Of a DNA stretch of 23,897 bases, positions 9,222 to 21,812 are shown piece after piece. Origin of the DNA: Oppiella nova. Its lineage: Eukaryota; Arthropoda; Arachnida; Sarcoptiformes; Oppiidae. Position 1 is the stretch's first letter. Every line of letters starts with the position of its first letter. The translations under genes and the position numbers were made by a program. The stretch is from NCBI GenBank assembly GCA_905397405.1, contig CAJPVJ010000510.1, positions 1 to 23,897 on the forward strand, in the 5' to 3' direction. Below the pieces are notes generated by a model that saw only the letters and a list, made by a program, of their open reading frames with translations, was not told where the DNA came from and did not search any database.

Positions 9222-12200
9222 TTGATAGACTGTTATATAATTTTTAAATTAATATATTATTAATAATTTATTTAAATATTAATTTTTGGTTTGTCAAGTT
9301 TTGTGAATTTATTATATTTTTATTTTAAATTTTTATTATATTATATTGTTATTACAAAACTACATACCTGTTATTAAAATTTTAATTTAACTAGTAACAT
9401 GGATTTAAAAATCGTTTCAATTATATTTACATTTTATATGACCTTATTTATAAATGTTTATAAATTAATTAATTTATGAAAACATTATAGAGAATTGTAT
9501 TTAATTTTTTAAATTGATTTATATTTGCACTTGCTCGTCACTCACTAAAATAAAATAAAAACTAAATTGTTTATTAATGGTTACCAGGCAAACACTGCAC
9601 CTATTGATTGCTTAATAATATACAAACTATGGGTATCTAATATTGAACATATAATTACATTATCATATTATATGAAATCAATAAATAAACTAAAAATTAA
9701 AAACTAAACTTAACATTCATAAATAATTAATAATAATAAATACCTTAAGATGAAGTTTTGTAAAAATAAAAATACAAATTATAATTTAAATAAATAATTC
9801 ACATACACACACATGTGTATATTTAAAAATACTGTTCATACATTAATATACAATTAAAATTAATGTACTGTACAATTAAAACACACATAAAACCAAAAGT
9901 TACGGTAATTGTGTGACAATATGTGTATGAAATGTGTGGCACTTAAAGCACAGATATATAATGAAAAATAATACAAAATATATTATATTAGTGCAAAAAT
10001 ATTTATTTAAATTTTGCAAATATATTAGTAATTTGATACATTAGGCATTTGGTACTGAATCAGTACTTTTAGCACATACTTATGAGCGCACAGGTAGTGT
10101 TGAGATATAATTTATATCAATATGTAAGTCACGGGGTGTATAGGTGCCGGCAATATATTGAAATCACTAATATAATATAATGTGTGCTGGTTGGTTTACG
10201 TGCAATAGCATTTTTATATATAAATATAGCCTTTTTTATATTTGATAGGTGTTGCACAATGTACTCACATACCGGATGGTTATCTACCCTTCCCTTTAGC
10301 TTAGATATGGCTGTACACTATAGCTTACTTATAATGATTTAATTAAAATGATATAATATGAAAATTATTTTATTTTAATTAGTAATATATTTTAAAATAT
10401 TTATTAATCATATGCAAACTATTTTATATTGTTAAATAGAAATTTATGTGTTATCATAGTAATATAAACAAGTGCCTTGTTCATTATACAATAGGTATTG
10501 TATGTGAACGATTGCCATTAGAAATAGAAAGTATGTATTTATACATTATGGGTTTACTCTCATTTGATAAGGGTAACTTTTTTTATTGCATTTCTATATT
10601 ATAGTAATTTATATACATTACCTGATTTAGAAATATATCTTTACGTTATCAGGGTTATGGTAACCGTGATTAGGCGGTGTATTGTATGCTAGGATTACAT
10701 TAAAGTATGTGTTTTATGTGACTTTAACATAAAAGTACCAGTACATTTTAAGTTTAAAAGGGGATATAAGTGAAATAATTTTTAATTAAAAAATATAATT
10801 AATTTTTTATGTTGTGTTAGTTTAATAAGTTTACTAAACCTTGCTAAATAAAAAATATTTTATGGTTTCAATGGTTTCAATCAGGCCAATTTAAAACATT
10901 ATTAATAATCTCAATTACACTTAACATAGCAATAAATAAACTTTACAGTTTTTGTGAAATTATAATAATATGGTTGTCTAGACAAGTATTTCACCAAATC
11001 ATTTACATTCATGATTTATATACAATTTCTAGTTGCAAATAATTGATAAGCTGAATACACCCTGGTCATTGCCACCAGTGCAAACAAATAGCGAGTATTA
11101 CATTATTTGCGATAATGGCTTTGAATGAGTAATCCATTTATCAATGCTTTTTGTGTTCAAACAAATAGACGTTTGATTTTTTCCAGGATTTACAACATTT
11201 GTGAGTCACTTCATGTAATGCTCACATGCATTGTTATGTGAGAAAAGTGTCAGGCTGATTTTATTGTTTAATTATTAAGTGTATAATAGCATAATTAAAT
11301 TTAATAGCTGTTAGATGATTACTAAAATTAAATATGATATATAAATTTTTATAAGTAAGTTATATTAATTAGTGTGCCAACAATAAAATGATAAGCTATG
11401 TAACAATTTATTTCAGTATTGACATAAAATTAGCGTGATTAGTTTATTAGGGATTGTAAATGCATGAATAAATAAATATTAAATAAAATGTGGCATATTA
11501 TGTGATAAGCAAGGTCTTATGTGGTAAATGGCACGTTAGCCATACATAGTAATTATTCAGTGTTTGAAATAGTTTTATAAATAAAATAATAATAATAAAT
11601 GTATTGAAAAATAAAAATAATAAGAAATAGTTTTGTAAGGAATGTACGGAAACAATTTATAATTAATTCCTTTTAAGTGGTTACTAAGACCTAGATAATT
11701 TTTTAGTTCAAAAACTACATGCGATTAGGTGTGCACCAAAAGTACTATAAAAAGTATTGATTATTTAAGGCTAAAGTCCTAATATAGAGGGGGAGGGTAT
11801 TAATTAGGATTAAATAATTAAATGAACATGGTGTAATAAAAGTACCAGGGACTTTGTAAAATTTATTTAGAGTATAAACATAAATTGATAGTTTTCAAAA
11901 ATATACGCTTGTTTTAGATACTAAATTAGAATTTTATTTAATTAAATTAACTTGGTACAAATATAGTCGCTTATAATATTTATAAAATAATATTTATGTG
12001 TATAATTGTTAATTACTTTTAATAAACTAATTATTTATTATAACACTGTTAATTTTATAATTTATTTTAGTAATTACTTTATTTTTAATCAATTTATTAA
12101 TTTTAATTTTATTTATTAATTGATATAAAAATATAAATAATGTAAAATATTTATATGCGGTATAAAACTTATCATTCTTAAAAATTTATAATTAAATAAA

Positions 12201-12980
12201 TGAGTAGGGATATAAAATGTTTTCACACAGAATTATAATATCTAAAAACTGTAAACTATGCCAAAGTTTTATATATAAAACATTAACTAGTTGCTATATT
12301 TTATATTGGCTGCGGCACATCAACATTAAAAAGTTAAATATTTTCAAAATTACTATAATTTTACAAAATCACTAGAATAAATGAATATATTCATATTAGT
12401 TAGCCAATTATCATGTTAATTTCATAATTTAAACCCAGAATATAGGGATAAGTTTATTCTGATCATAGTTTGCAATGCAGTCAATAGGTGTCTACAGTGT
12501 CCACACAGCGTCTCAGAATCTGCTGTACAATGACTTGTCGTTTATTCCCAAATAAAAATGTAAACAACTTTTACCACAAATAACGTCCACTGGAATACCC
12601 AACCCTATGCACTAAAGAATGTAAAATATGCTAGCTACAATTTAATGTTTCTCACCTACATTATGGGTTATAATATGCTAGATCATCATTATATGTTGTT
12701 TTAAAGTAACCATGTAATTCTAATCATAATGGTGGTAATTAATAGTAGCCAGATTACATGATAATCAAGGTTAATTTTGAAAATAATTTTCATAACGTTA
12801 TTCAAAGCGCTTCAAACACTCCTATTTTAGGTTCAGTTAGGGTTGAAAACATTTCGTTTGCAATACAATATACCCTACATATAGCGTACACTAATAACCA
12901 TGGTTAATATTCAGTGTCCATAATGTAGTATTAATTATTAACCTTGCTACAATCGCGTTTAATAACTTATTTACCACTTT
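9222..12980. other. Long AT-rich intergenic region between divergent genes
   Basis: The desaturase (minus) and ILRUN (plus) are transcribed away from this stretch, so it should hold both promoters. I see no open frame with protein similarity, no RNA gene and no copy of the right-hand repeat family. There is a small hairpin at 10052-10066 (GTACTGA/TCAGTAC) and an alternating purine-pyrimidine run near 9802-9822. Neither is strong evidence of function. Confidence 0.5.
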
Positions 12981-12989
12981 ATGACCACT

Positions 12990-13888
12990 CATTACGGGAC
13001 GTACTATACGTCTAACGCCGTACAACATTAGTGGTGCACTGCGTGCGCGGTATACGCGGCGTTGACTGACTAACTGGCACTCGCTGTACAGTCATGCGCT
13101 GCGAACGTACGTAATGTACAGATGTCTGCGAAACGTTGCAATTACACAGCAATTGCTTATCGCTATATAAACACATAAATACTGTTATTATTGTAAATGA
13201 ATTGCAATTAAATCTCATTTAATAATTAAAGCCATTAATTAAGCTATCAGTGAGTGACCAGTGTGTGACCTGGGTACTTGTACGAGTGTGGGTCACTATA
13301 CTTTGGACATACAGTGCGTTTGTGGCCCAAAATGTGATCAAATATTGTTTTTTTGGTGACATTTATTACTTGTGGCGAAAAACCATTTAATAATTAACTG
13401 TAATTACATAATTAGCAAGGTAATCCCTTATCTCGACACTCAGTATCTAATCTCGCGATCTATGCCATCGCCTCGTGAGTAACCACTAGTCGTATGCCAT
13501 CTTAAGACATGTGATATCACTGATATACTCACCACTCATTTGATGCCCAATTTTTTAGGTCATCCCTAAACGGCCGCACATTTAGTGGACTTTTAATTGT
13601 AATTAAATTTTTTGACATTTGTTTTGAGCACTGATTTCGACGGCAAAAGGCTTTTGACCGCAACTCCACTCTTAAACACTCGTAATTCACGCCAAAACTG
13701 ACGTACATTTGTTGACATTTGTGTCGATAGAGGTGTACCTCAACCTAACCGTCCCCTCAAACACCTCCCGGTGCTCACTGACCCCCCTATAGCCCACGCC
13801 TACCCTCTAGTATAGCATTAGTTGTGGTGAAAAGCCTGACCGACTCGCGCGGACACGTGTTTCTAATGACAAGTATTTTGTTTACTCA
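12990..13888 (+). promoter_or_regulatory. Probable 5' flank and 5' UTR of ILRUN
   Basis: Base composition changes sharply here: CG dinucleotides become frequent (for example 13010-13120 and 13430-13480) after kilobases of AT-rich DNA. The region ends at the ILRUN start codon. A TATATAAA box at 13164-13171 could place a start site near 13195, but CpG-rich promoters of housekeeping genes often lack TATA. A 68-codon minus-strand frame at 13012-13218 has no recognisable similarity and I regard it as chance. TGACATTTGT recurs near 13612 and 13703. Confidence 0.35.
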
Positions 13889-16800
13889 ATGATAGGGGAC
13901 ATGGATGTCGACACGAATAATGACTGCGGTGGTGGTGACCAACAACAACAGCCCCCACCACCGCCTCACGGGTCTGGTGGCGGACCCCCTGACCTCACGG
14001 CTGAGCTATTGCAGCGGTTTTCGTGTATGAATACGACGGACAGGGATGTGTTGGTCGACCAGTTGAAGCGATTACTGGGTGAACACGTGAACGACGACTC
14101 GGCCCACTTCTGGCTGGACATGAATAACTGGTACGACACGACTGTCCCCTTACCTCCCACTCCACGCGGTATACCTGTCCACTGCGTGTGTGTGTCCGAG
14201 TGACTGACCCTCTGTGTCATTGATTCACTGTTTTATGGGTTTTTGGTTACGATTTATGTGTAGTTTATGAGAGGTTTTGTGTGTTTTAATTGTAAGGATT
14301 AACAGCGCCTACACTTTAATAGCGCTAAACGTTGACCTCCATGACCTCTATTAAGATTGGTCACCCCTTTCCGTGACCTTTGCCCTAACCTATGAGGTGT
14401 CCTTATGTGTCAGACCTTATGTGTATAATGAGTAGTCATTTGTTTTTGTGATTTAATATTTAGTTTTTAATAGTTTTGTATGTTTTATATCCCTCACCAC
14501 CACCTCCTATGCCTCCCCTCCCTTTCCAACACTACCTAAACACCAGACCTCCCTAAACCGTACTTTCATTAACTGTTTAATTGTTTTGAATTGATTTGCA
14601 TATGAATTCAGTTTTCATTTGTTACGAAACTATTAAGACTTATGTCAAACAAACTGTACACTTAATATTCAAAACCACTTTAACATACCGTTCCCTTTAA
14701 CGCATACATAAGTGGCCCTGTCCTTATTCCTGTTAAGTAACTTAATTTACAAATTTTTGCTACCGATGCTGTCCATAGGATAGTGAGTGACTTAAACCTA
14801 CCGTTTCCTTCAAATTAGACAATATTGACCCCTCCAGCCCTCCCTAAACCCTAACTTTTCATCAAATGTTAAACACATATTGAATTTGATTTGTATTTAA
14901 GTTTAGTTTATTTTATAACAAAAAAAAACTAAAAATCATTATTTAAACCGCTTTTACATACCGTTCCCTCTTATACCAACTTTATTGGTATGTGTTTTAC
15001 TCATAATGTATTGTATATTAATTCCTTATTTTTTATGCTACCGGTGCTGACACCTCAGGAACCTTCAGGCGGCCATCTGTTCCTACTTCGACTACGAACA
15101 GCCGGCGCTGCGGTTGCCGTCCATGAAACTGGTCAACGATGTGACGATCGGTGAGGGCGAGGAAGTGCCCCCTAATGCCAAATTCACAAAGACCTGGAGA
15201 ATCGCCAACTCAGGTACGTATCCGTGCCATAGGTATCATACCTGTGCTCTGTCTGGTGGACAGGTATGTCAGGGGATTAGCGGTCACATAATGATGAGAA
15301 CTATAGCCTTATGAATGCTATGATATTACCGGTCTTACTGTCTGAATGTAGGCGCTAATGATGTTGTCGTAACACTAACTCAACAGCTTATAAACATTTA
15401 CTAGTTATTATCTAGTTTACTATGACCAGGGTGGTCACTAATACTACCAGTCAATAAGTTTTTTACTACCAGTCCCATAGCTTTCAGTGATACCTAAAAG
15501 TGTTTATAATTTTGTTTATTTAGTATTGAAAATAGAAACTGATTTTTAAAAGTTTTATAAATCAATGTTTTAATTATGTTTTGTGTGTTTTGTTGGGCAC
15601 CGGTAGGCGAGGAGCCGTGGCCTACAGGCTGTTGCCTGCGTTTCACAGACGGCGACCAAATGTGTCACAACGAGAGGGTATTAGTCGATCCCCTGGCGCC
15701 GGGAGACTACACCGACATCGCCGTCGATATGATTAGTCCCCAGAAGTCCGGTATATATACGGGTCAGTGGCGTATGAGTACACCCACCGGACAGTTCTTT
15801 GGAGGTACGTATGCGAGGGGGACAGGCGTATAGCCCGCACCCGCAGATCTCTATCGACATCCCTTACCCCTTAATCCATGATTTTTTGTGATTTATTACG
15901 AGCTCTATAAGTAGTAGTCATATGTTTTTTGTGGTCTAATGTTTTGCTATATTTTATTTTCAATATTGTGTGTGTTTATCGTTGACCTACCCTTCCCTTT
16001 AGCCCTCCCTTACCCTAACTTTCATCAAATGTTTAAATATTTTTTGTAATTGATTTATATTTTAAGTTTATATTATATTTTGTACGAAAATCTTAAGACT
16101 TATCGTAAAACAAAAACTGTAAAAATAATTTTTATATTGACTTTAACATACCGTTCCCTTTATTACTCGACTTATTGGTCATACATATAGCCAACCTCTC
16201 CTTTTCCTAGCTTCCATAACATATGAAAACTTTTTATTAATTTGTATTTAAAGTTTAGTTTATATTTAATTAATTACGAAAATATTAGTATTTATTGTAC
16301 GAACAAAAACTGTAGAAATAGTTTAAAAACTACTTTGACATACCGATCCCTTTATTACAAGATTTATTGGGAATATCGGAACACTCTTTTGCATGTCTAT
16401 CGGTTACCAACCCCTCCCTCCTGCTAGCCCTCCCTATCCCTAACTTTCATATAGTTTTAATCATTTTCATGAATTGATTTATACTTTAAGTTTAAGTATT
16501 TAGTTATTTCGATAATATTTAAAAACATAACAAATAAACTGTAATATTAATCTTTAAAGTGGACTTTAAGATACCGTTCCCTTTATGACAATTTCTAGTG
16601 ACCATTCAAATGAGATAAACTTCTGATAAAACGTTAGATTTTTAATAATTGATTTCTATGTTAAGTATAGTTATTGTAAATTGCTATAATATATAAAACA
16701 CAAACTGTAAAAATAATTTTTGAGATGACTTTAACATACCGTTCCCCCTATTACAATCTTCATTGGAAACAACTAACCCGTGGAGCACCTATTATACAGT

Positions 16801-17412
16801 ATTCTTATATTATTTATATTTATCGATACCCCCCCTCTACCCCTCACTTTTCCTGACTTTCATATAACGTTAAAACATTTTTATAATTAATTTTTATTTC
16901 AAGTTTAGGTTTTATACTTAATATTTCTACAATATAAAAATTAGACTAAAAAAGCTGTAATATTAATCTGTTTAGACCACTTTAACATACCGTTCCCTTT
17001 ATAAAACACTATCGGATACCGATACGTCTACAAACCCTAACTAACTCTAACTTTTGCCAAACTTATCATTTTTGGGACTTGTATGCGATTTTAATTAATG
17101 TTTTCTACCATTGCAGAGATAATATGGGTTATAATAACGGTGTCAGAGGGAGGCCTACTGGCGGTCACGCAACAGCTGAGTGGGTTCAACGAGTTGGGCG
17201 CCGCCTCACTGCCCGTGGGCGCCGGTATGCTGAACGGGCCGGCCGTACACGTGAACCCATTCGCCAACCAATTACAGACACATTTAGCTAATAATAGACT
17301 GCATTTCGAAACCCATAATACGATTACAAATAATAATAATAATAATAATCAAAATTCACAGCAATTTAGCGACGAATCGATGCCAAACAGCGACGACAAC
17401 GGCTGGGGATGA
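13889..17412 (+). CDS. ILRUN: ILRUN (C6orf106) orthologue, inflammation and lipid regulator with UBA-like and NBR1-like domains
   Basis: Four exons: 13889-14130, 15059-15213, 15607-15804, 17117-17412 (891 bp, 296 aa, close to the human length). Introns are GT-AG, with phases 2, 1 and 1, and joins restore conserved residues (W81, G133, E199). Human ILRUN binds IRF3 and p300/CBP and dampens antiviral and inflammatory transcription; this is known from vertebrates and only inferred here. A glycine/proline/glutamine-rich insert (13-34) precedes the UBA-like helices (LLQRFSCMNTTDRDVL, then FWLDMNNWNLQAAICSYFDY, about 35-93). The FW/NBR1-like beta domain spans about 105-212 (DVTIGEGEEVPP, TWRIANSG, GQWRMSTPTG, WVIITVSEGGLLAVTQQLS). 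The tail is polar and asparagine-rich from an AAT repeat (17329-17349). The start at 13889 gives MIGDMDVD, matching human MEGMDVD; ATG 13901 is possible. Introns 1 and 3 are full of a repeat family described separately. Confidence 0.95.
14483..14970 (+). repeat. ACATACCGTTCCCTTT-type repeats in ILRUN intron 1
   Basis: Two clear units and one degenerate unit lie in intron 1. The cores are at 14683-14698 and 14957-14970; a weak version is at 14791-14810. Each unit has a C/T-rich head (CCTCCCTAAACC type, then TTTCAT), an AT-rich body with TTTGTATTTAAGTTTAGTT and AAACTGTAAA, then the conserved core. The unit starting at 14483 is nearly duplicated at 18521. Confidence 0.8.
15990..17000 (+). repeat. 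ACATACCGTTCCCTTT-type repeats in ILRUN intron 3
   Basis: Five tandem, diverged units fill most of intron 3. Cores begin near 16147, 16337, 16570, 16735 and 16986, so spacing is about 165-250 bp. The order within a unit is constant: C/T-rich head, ACTTTCAT, AT-rich body, AAACTGTAAAAATAAT, core, and often TTATTGG after it. All copies have the same orientation as the gene. They account for most of the intron's 1312 bp. Confidence 0.85.
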
Positions 17413-17640
17413 GCACCGGTAGGTGTGTTTGTAAAGAGGACTGTCCCCATACGTCAGTGCCTATGTCTATACGGATATATATACGATGACATGAGAGACA
17501 ATACATACACTCATTATGTTTACCACACAATACACCACACATTGAGAGATAGAAATTTTTTTAATTATATTATTATTGAGACTATTATTGATTATTATTA
17601 TTGATATTGAATTGAAATAAAAGTTTTTTCTGTTTTTTTT
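17413..17640 (+). terminator. ILRUN 3' UTR with poly(A) signal
   Basis: After the TGA at 17410-17412 the sequence stays mixed in composition for about 150 bp, then turns T-rich. The AATAAA hexamer at 17616-17621 is followed by a T-run (17624-17640), a plausible downstream element. This gives a 3' UTR of a little over 200 bp. Confidence 0.55.
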
Positions 17641-18490
17641 GTATTAATTATCATTAAATGAGAGTTTTTTTTAATCTCGAAAACTATTTGTTTTTTAAAT
17701 TTCAGAGAGATTTGTGAATTAATAATAAGTTTTGTTTTAATTGAACAAAAATTTTGTTGTAAAAAAACATTTTTTTATTAATTGATTATAAAATGAATGA
17801 ATGTTTAAATTGATTTAATTATTATTGAAATATATTATCAAATGAATGATTAATAAAATGGATAATAATTTTTTTGTTTAATAATAAAATGAATAAATTG
17901 TATAAAAAATGTGAAAAAGTTTTTTGTTATACAAAACTCTCCGACAAAAAGGTTTCTATAATTAAATCAAATTTGAATAAAAATACCAAAAAAATGTTAT
18001 TTAATAATAATAATAATAATAATGAAAAACTTTGATTTGTTTGTAATTAAAAATACTTTAATTGTTTATTTGATATATTATATTAAAACATGTTTATTAA
18101 ATCATTGATTAATTATTAGTTTTTATTATATAAGTAGTTATTATATAATTTATAATTATTATTACAAACTTACAATATAATTGTGTATAAATAAAAAACA
18201 GATGATTATATTTATATATAAAATATATTTAACAAGCAAAAAAGACTTTCCATATTAAATATAAATCACTCAAAAACTTTTGTGTCTATTAATTGTGAAC
18301 AAAAACTTTTTTGTATTAAAAATATTTAATTATTAATTATTTTGACGATTACTTGAAGTAAGAAATAAAATATTTGAAACTTTTTTGAATTATAAACCAT
18401 TAAATCGTTTTTCATAAATCATTTAATTTGTATTGAAATCCCTGTCCCCTCCTATAAGCGGGTATAGTATGGGTTGACTTGTATGACTGG
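17641..18490. other. AT-rich intergenic DNA with TAA microsatellite
   Basis: No gene seen. Homopolymer T and A runs are frequent. A (TAA)n microsatellite lies at 18003-18023. From about 18440 the sequence becomes less AT-rich and loosely resembles DNA just upstream of ILRUN exon 1, leading into the ILRUN relic. Confidence 0.5.
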
Positions 18491-19582
18491 AATGACGACT
18501 GCGGTGGTGGTGACCAACAATTTTATAGCCCTCACCACCACCTCCTAGCCCTCCCTTTCCAACAGTATCTAAACACCAGACCTCCCTAAACCGTACTTTC
18601 ATTAAGTGTTTAATTGTTTTGAATTGATTTGCATATGAATTCAGTTTTCATTTGTTACGAAACTATTAAGACTTTTGTCAAACAAACTGTAAATTTAATA
18701 TTCAAAATCACTTATACATACCGTTCCCTTTAAATCAAACTCTTAATTGCCGAAACAATAGTTCGCAGTTGACCTCCGAGTCCCTCCAGCCCTCCCTAAC
18801 CCCTAACTTTTCATCAAATGTTAAACACGTAATGAATTTGATTTGTATTAAGTTTAGTTTAATTTATTACAACAAACTGTAAAAATAATTATTTAAACCA
18901 CATTCACATACCGTTCCCTTCTTTACGCAAATAAACGGTAATTTTAATCTTATGACTCGATTTAACATACCGTTCCCTTTATGACAATTTTGAAATAGTG
19001 ACCATTCATATGAGATAACCTTTTTCTCAACTTTAATTAAGTGTTTGATTTGTATGTTATGTATAGTTGTTATGAATTGCGATTATATTATATAAGACAT
19101 TATAAAATAAAATAAAATAAAACAAAAGCTGTAAAAATAATTTTTGAGATCACGTTAACATACCGTTCCCTCTATTACATTCTTTATTGGCACCGACTGT
19201 TGGGTTTGACTTTAAAATTATCTATATATACCGCTATTATAGTGTAACTGTACTTTTATATTCTTATTTATGTTTACCGATAACCCCTCCCCCCTCTATC
19301 CCCTTTTCCCTGACTTTCACAAATTGTTAAAACATTTTTATAACTGGTTTGTACTTATAGTTTAGTTTTAATGTGTATTACAAAAATATATAGCTGTAAT
19401 TTTAATATTTTTATACCACTTTAACATACCGTTCCCTTTAAAAACTATCTATTGGTTGACATATCGGATGAGACCTAACACTTACCCTAACTTTTGCCTA
19501 ACTTATCATTTTTTGGACTTTTATGATTTTAAATTGATTTATTGATTCAGAGATAATATACGCTATAATAACAGTGTCGGAG
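18491..19582 (+). pseudogene. Broken ILRUN copy (exon 1 scrap, intron repeats, exon 4 scrap)
   Basis: 18491-18520 repeats part of ILRUN exon 1 (GACTGCGGTGGTGGTGACC is shared with 13922-13940). It is joined directly to sequence matching intron 1 from 14483 on, so the rest of exon 1, including the UBA-like region, is missing. Exons 2 and 3 are absent. The right end (19417-19582) matches the end of intron 3 and the first 30 or so bases of exon 4; after the acceptor CAG (19548-19550) it reads AGATAATATA and ends at GTGTCGGAG, where similarity stops. The copy keeps the intron repeats better than the exons. It cannot encode ILRUN. Confidence 0.8.
18600..19440 (+). repeat. ACATACCGTTCCCTTT-type repeats in the ILRUN relic
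   Basis: Five cores: near 18716, 18906, 18966, 19158 and 19424. The second and third are only about 60 bp apart, so one unit has lost its head and body. The others keep the usual unit order. Orientation is the same as in the ILRUN introns. Confidence 0.85.
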
Positions 19583-19884
19583 AGCTGTAAACAAGGTTAT
19601 TTGGATAAATTAATTTTTGATGTATTTCATATTTCATGTTTTTTATGTGCATGGTAGTTTGTTTTAACAATTATCCATATTTTACAAAACCTACCTATGC
19701 TCAAATCAAGTTGTCTCTCAGAGTAAATATGTATAAGGTAAAACCATATTGTTGGTATAAATCATTTTCATTTAATTAATCTGGCTCAAATAAATCAAGT
19801 TTGAGTGATGTCATAGCACCTGGCATAATTTTTAAAAAGCTTAAAATTTTGTATAAAAGAATTTTATTTAATTTTAACAGTACG
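19583..19884. repeat. 300-bp block shared by three relic ends, copy 1
   Basis: The block starts at CTGTAAACAAGG right after the exon 4 scrap and recurs at 22971-23265 and 23431-23746. It has no coding potential on the plus strand. In copies 1 and 3 it runs directly into the 3' exon of the minus-strand membrane-protein gene, so part of it is probably that gene's 3' UTR. A minus-strand AATAAA (19868-19863) lies about 17 bp past that gene's stop. Copy 1 lacks a 13-bp piece near CTTTCAGACCGG that copies 2 and 3 share. Confidence 0.75.
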
Positions 19885-20831
19885 CTAACAATACTGTAAT
19901 TGTATTTGATTTACATTTAATAATTTATAAGATTTATATGAATTGTAATTAACATACGATGCTGTAAATATAATCACTATAAACATGGTTAATATGGACG
20001 CGAGTATATATGCAAACACAACGCGTGTAATCACATTAAACTCAGCAAACAATACAATATATAACACAATAGTTATGCAAAACCCCATTAGAGTCCATNC
20101 TCAGCAAACAATACAATATATAACACAATAGTTATGCAAAACCCCATTAGAGTCCATACACTCAACAGATATTTACTCCAAAAACTCGTATTATAGTCAT
20201 TAATCTCATTATAAATATCAACGAATTTGTGAATTATTTGCATTATTTGCACTAATGATCATATAAAGTACAGTACATTTGTAGATAAGTCACTTGCATC
20301 GAAATTTAAATTTATTATTGTCAATTATATTTTCATTAACTTGACGGTGTTTGTGTGAGGTTTATATATCATCGTTCCAAAACTGGCAAATATCCAATTG
20401 GGTATTCCATAGATTAGGGCTCGACTAAGGGGTAGGTATAGTAAGTAAGGTACAATATATATTAGAGCCATTATTGGCGATGTCTTAATTATAGTTTCCG
20501 ATATTTTAAATATAATCCTGGACCTTTTTAATAATTTGGTTATAATGACTGGATTTGTTACGCCAATTCTATGCGGGGTAACCAAACCGCACATCATATC
20601 AAACACTCGTAGAAATGTTGGTCTAACACCGCACCGGTAGTTATTGTAATAAATGTATTCAAGCGATAGGGTGTGGGTGCTCCAGATAATAGCCAACACC
20701 TTGAATTGAGTGCCGATACCCACTAATGGACTCCAATCGCCAAACATTAAGTGTATTGTCGTGTATTTGTAGGGTATTATTACCAGCATTGATGTGATCA
20801 AGATAAATGCAATTGTACAACTACAATTCAT
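19885..20831 (-). CDS. Unidentified multi-pass membrane protein, split by an assembly join
   Basis: I do not recognise the family. Part A (20831 down to about 20325) opens at the ATG giving MNCSCTIAFILITSMLV and has about three long hydrophobic segments with a basic loop (KLLKRSR) between. Part B (about 20251 down to 19885, stop TAG) reads from MQIIHKFVDIYNE through FWSKYLLSVW and two more hydrophobic segments to NQIQLQYC. An upstream acceptor (ATTAG, 20256-20252) fits part B, but no good donor of matching phase ends part A: GTTAAT at 20328 has the wrong phase, and AGTTTTGG near 20378 is weak. Within part B the 59-bp duplication at 20041-20158 shifts the frame; ignoring one copy keeps the frame open. 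It could be a chemoreceptor-like gene or a recent pseudogene; further 5' exons are possible. Confidence 0.45.
20041..20158. other. 59-bp direct duplication around a single N (assembly join)
   Basis: 20041-20098 is repeated exactly at 20100-20157, with the one N at 20099 falling between. Overlapping contig ends placed side by side with a token gap give this pattern. 59 is not a multiple of three, so the duplication breaks the frame of the membrane-protein exon. I regard it as an artefact, not as biology. Confidence 0.9.
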
Positions 20832-21812
20832 GATCGGCTTTGACAATATTGTACGTTTAACTTGATGGAATCCAGAAGCATTAAGTTATGTGTTAGGTTA
20901 AACTATGTCCATTAAAAATAAATAAGAGTTAAGAAATCCGTTATTAACCAACGTAAAATAGTATCTGTAACAAAAATTACATGTCATGACATGTCATTAC
21001 ATCAGTAATGTAGAGTACTAGGTCATAATAATTATCGAATTTAGTTTAATATATTATTAGACTTTATCATTGGTAATGATAAATGTTATTATTATATTTA
21101 ATTATAATTATTAAACAAAAACTTCATTAAATGATAATATATTCGTAAATTATTTATTAAGTATTATTTAGGTAATTAGATTTCAATTAACAAAAATAAT
21201 ATTCGCACATGTACCTTGATACTATATTAGTAAAAACTACTTCAATGTTAAATGTTTTTGGATATAAAATGTTTCTAGAAGCTAATTAAGACATAATTAA
21301 AGTGGTTTGTTTAGTCTCTTGAAATATAATTACATAAAATACATATATTTAAATAAGTATTTATATTGTATTAACACTCATATATAAAATTATATAAGTC
21401 TTATTTATTTAGTATTGTATAATATATTATTATATTAACTGATTTATATTATGATTACATCACAAACTCCCCCGGTTGATTATTATTATGATTATAATCG
21501 TGTTATAAGTGTCTAATATTTGTTGTGTTGTCTGTTTAATCATAAAATATTGTAATTAAATAAAATTAAATTAATTAGCATTGCTAACGTATTGTAACAA
21601 CATTTAAGTTTGTAAATATAAAACTAACTAAATTAGGTGAAATTAAATTTTGTTTAACAAAATAAAATTAAATATTTATCTAAGTTATCTGCAATGTGAA
21701 ACAAAATAAAATATATTAATGAACTAATAATGCACTAGGTCTGATTTATATTTGTTTTATGTAAATTAATGGTGACAAAATGACATACCTCCCCCTGCTG
21801 ATTTATTAAAGT
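20832..21812. other. AT-rich intergenic DNA
   Basis: No gene seen, apart from possible undetected 5' exons of the minus-strand membrane protein. A perfect 16-bp palindrome, ACATGTCATGACATGT, lies at 20979-20994. The open frame of part A of that gene continues about 45 bp past its first ATG before meeting a stop. Confidence 0.5.

Noticed and set aside
13012-13218. 68-codon minus-strand frame upstream of ILRUN
   Set aside because: No recognisable similarity, and it lies in a CG-containing 5' flank where chance frames are more likely.
20829-20846. TTG start (20846) for the membrane-protein frame
   Set aside because: TTG is not a usual eukaryotic start; the first in-frame ATG is at 20831, or an upstream exon exists.
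20979-20994. Perfect 16-bp palindrome ACATGTCATGACATGT
   Set aside because: A single short palindrome in a long window can arise by chance; no second copy or nearby site supports a regulatory role.
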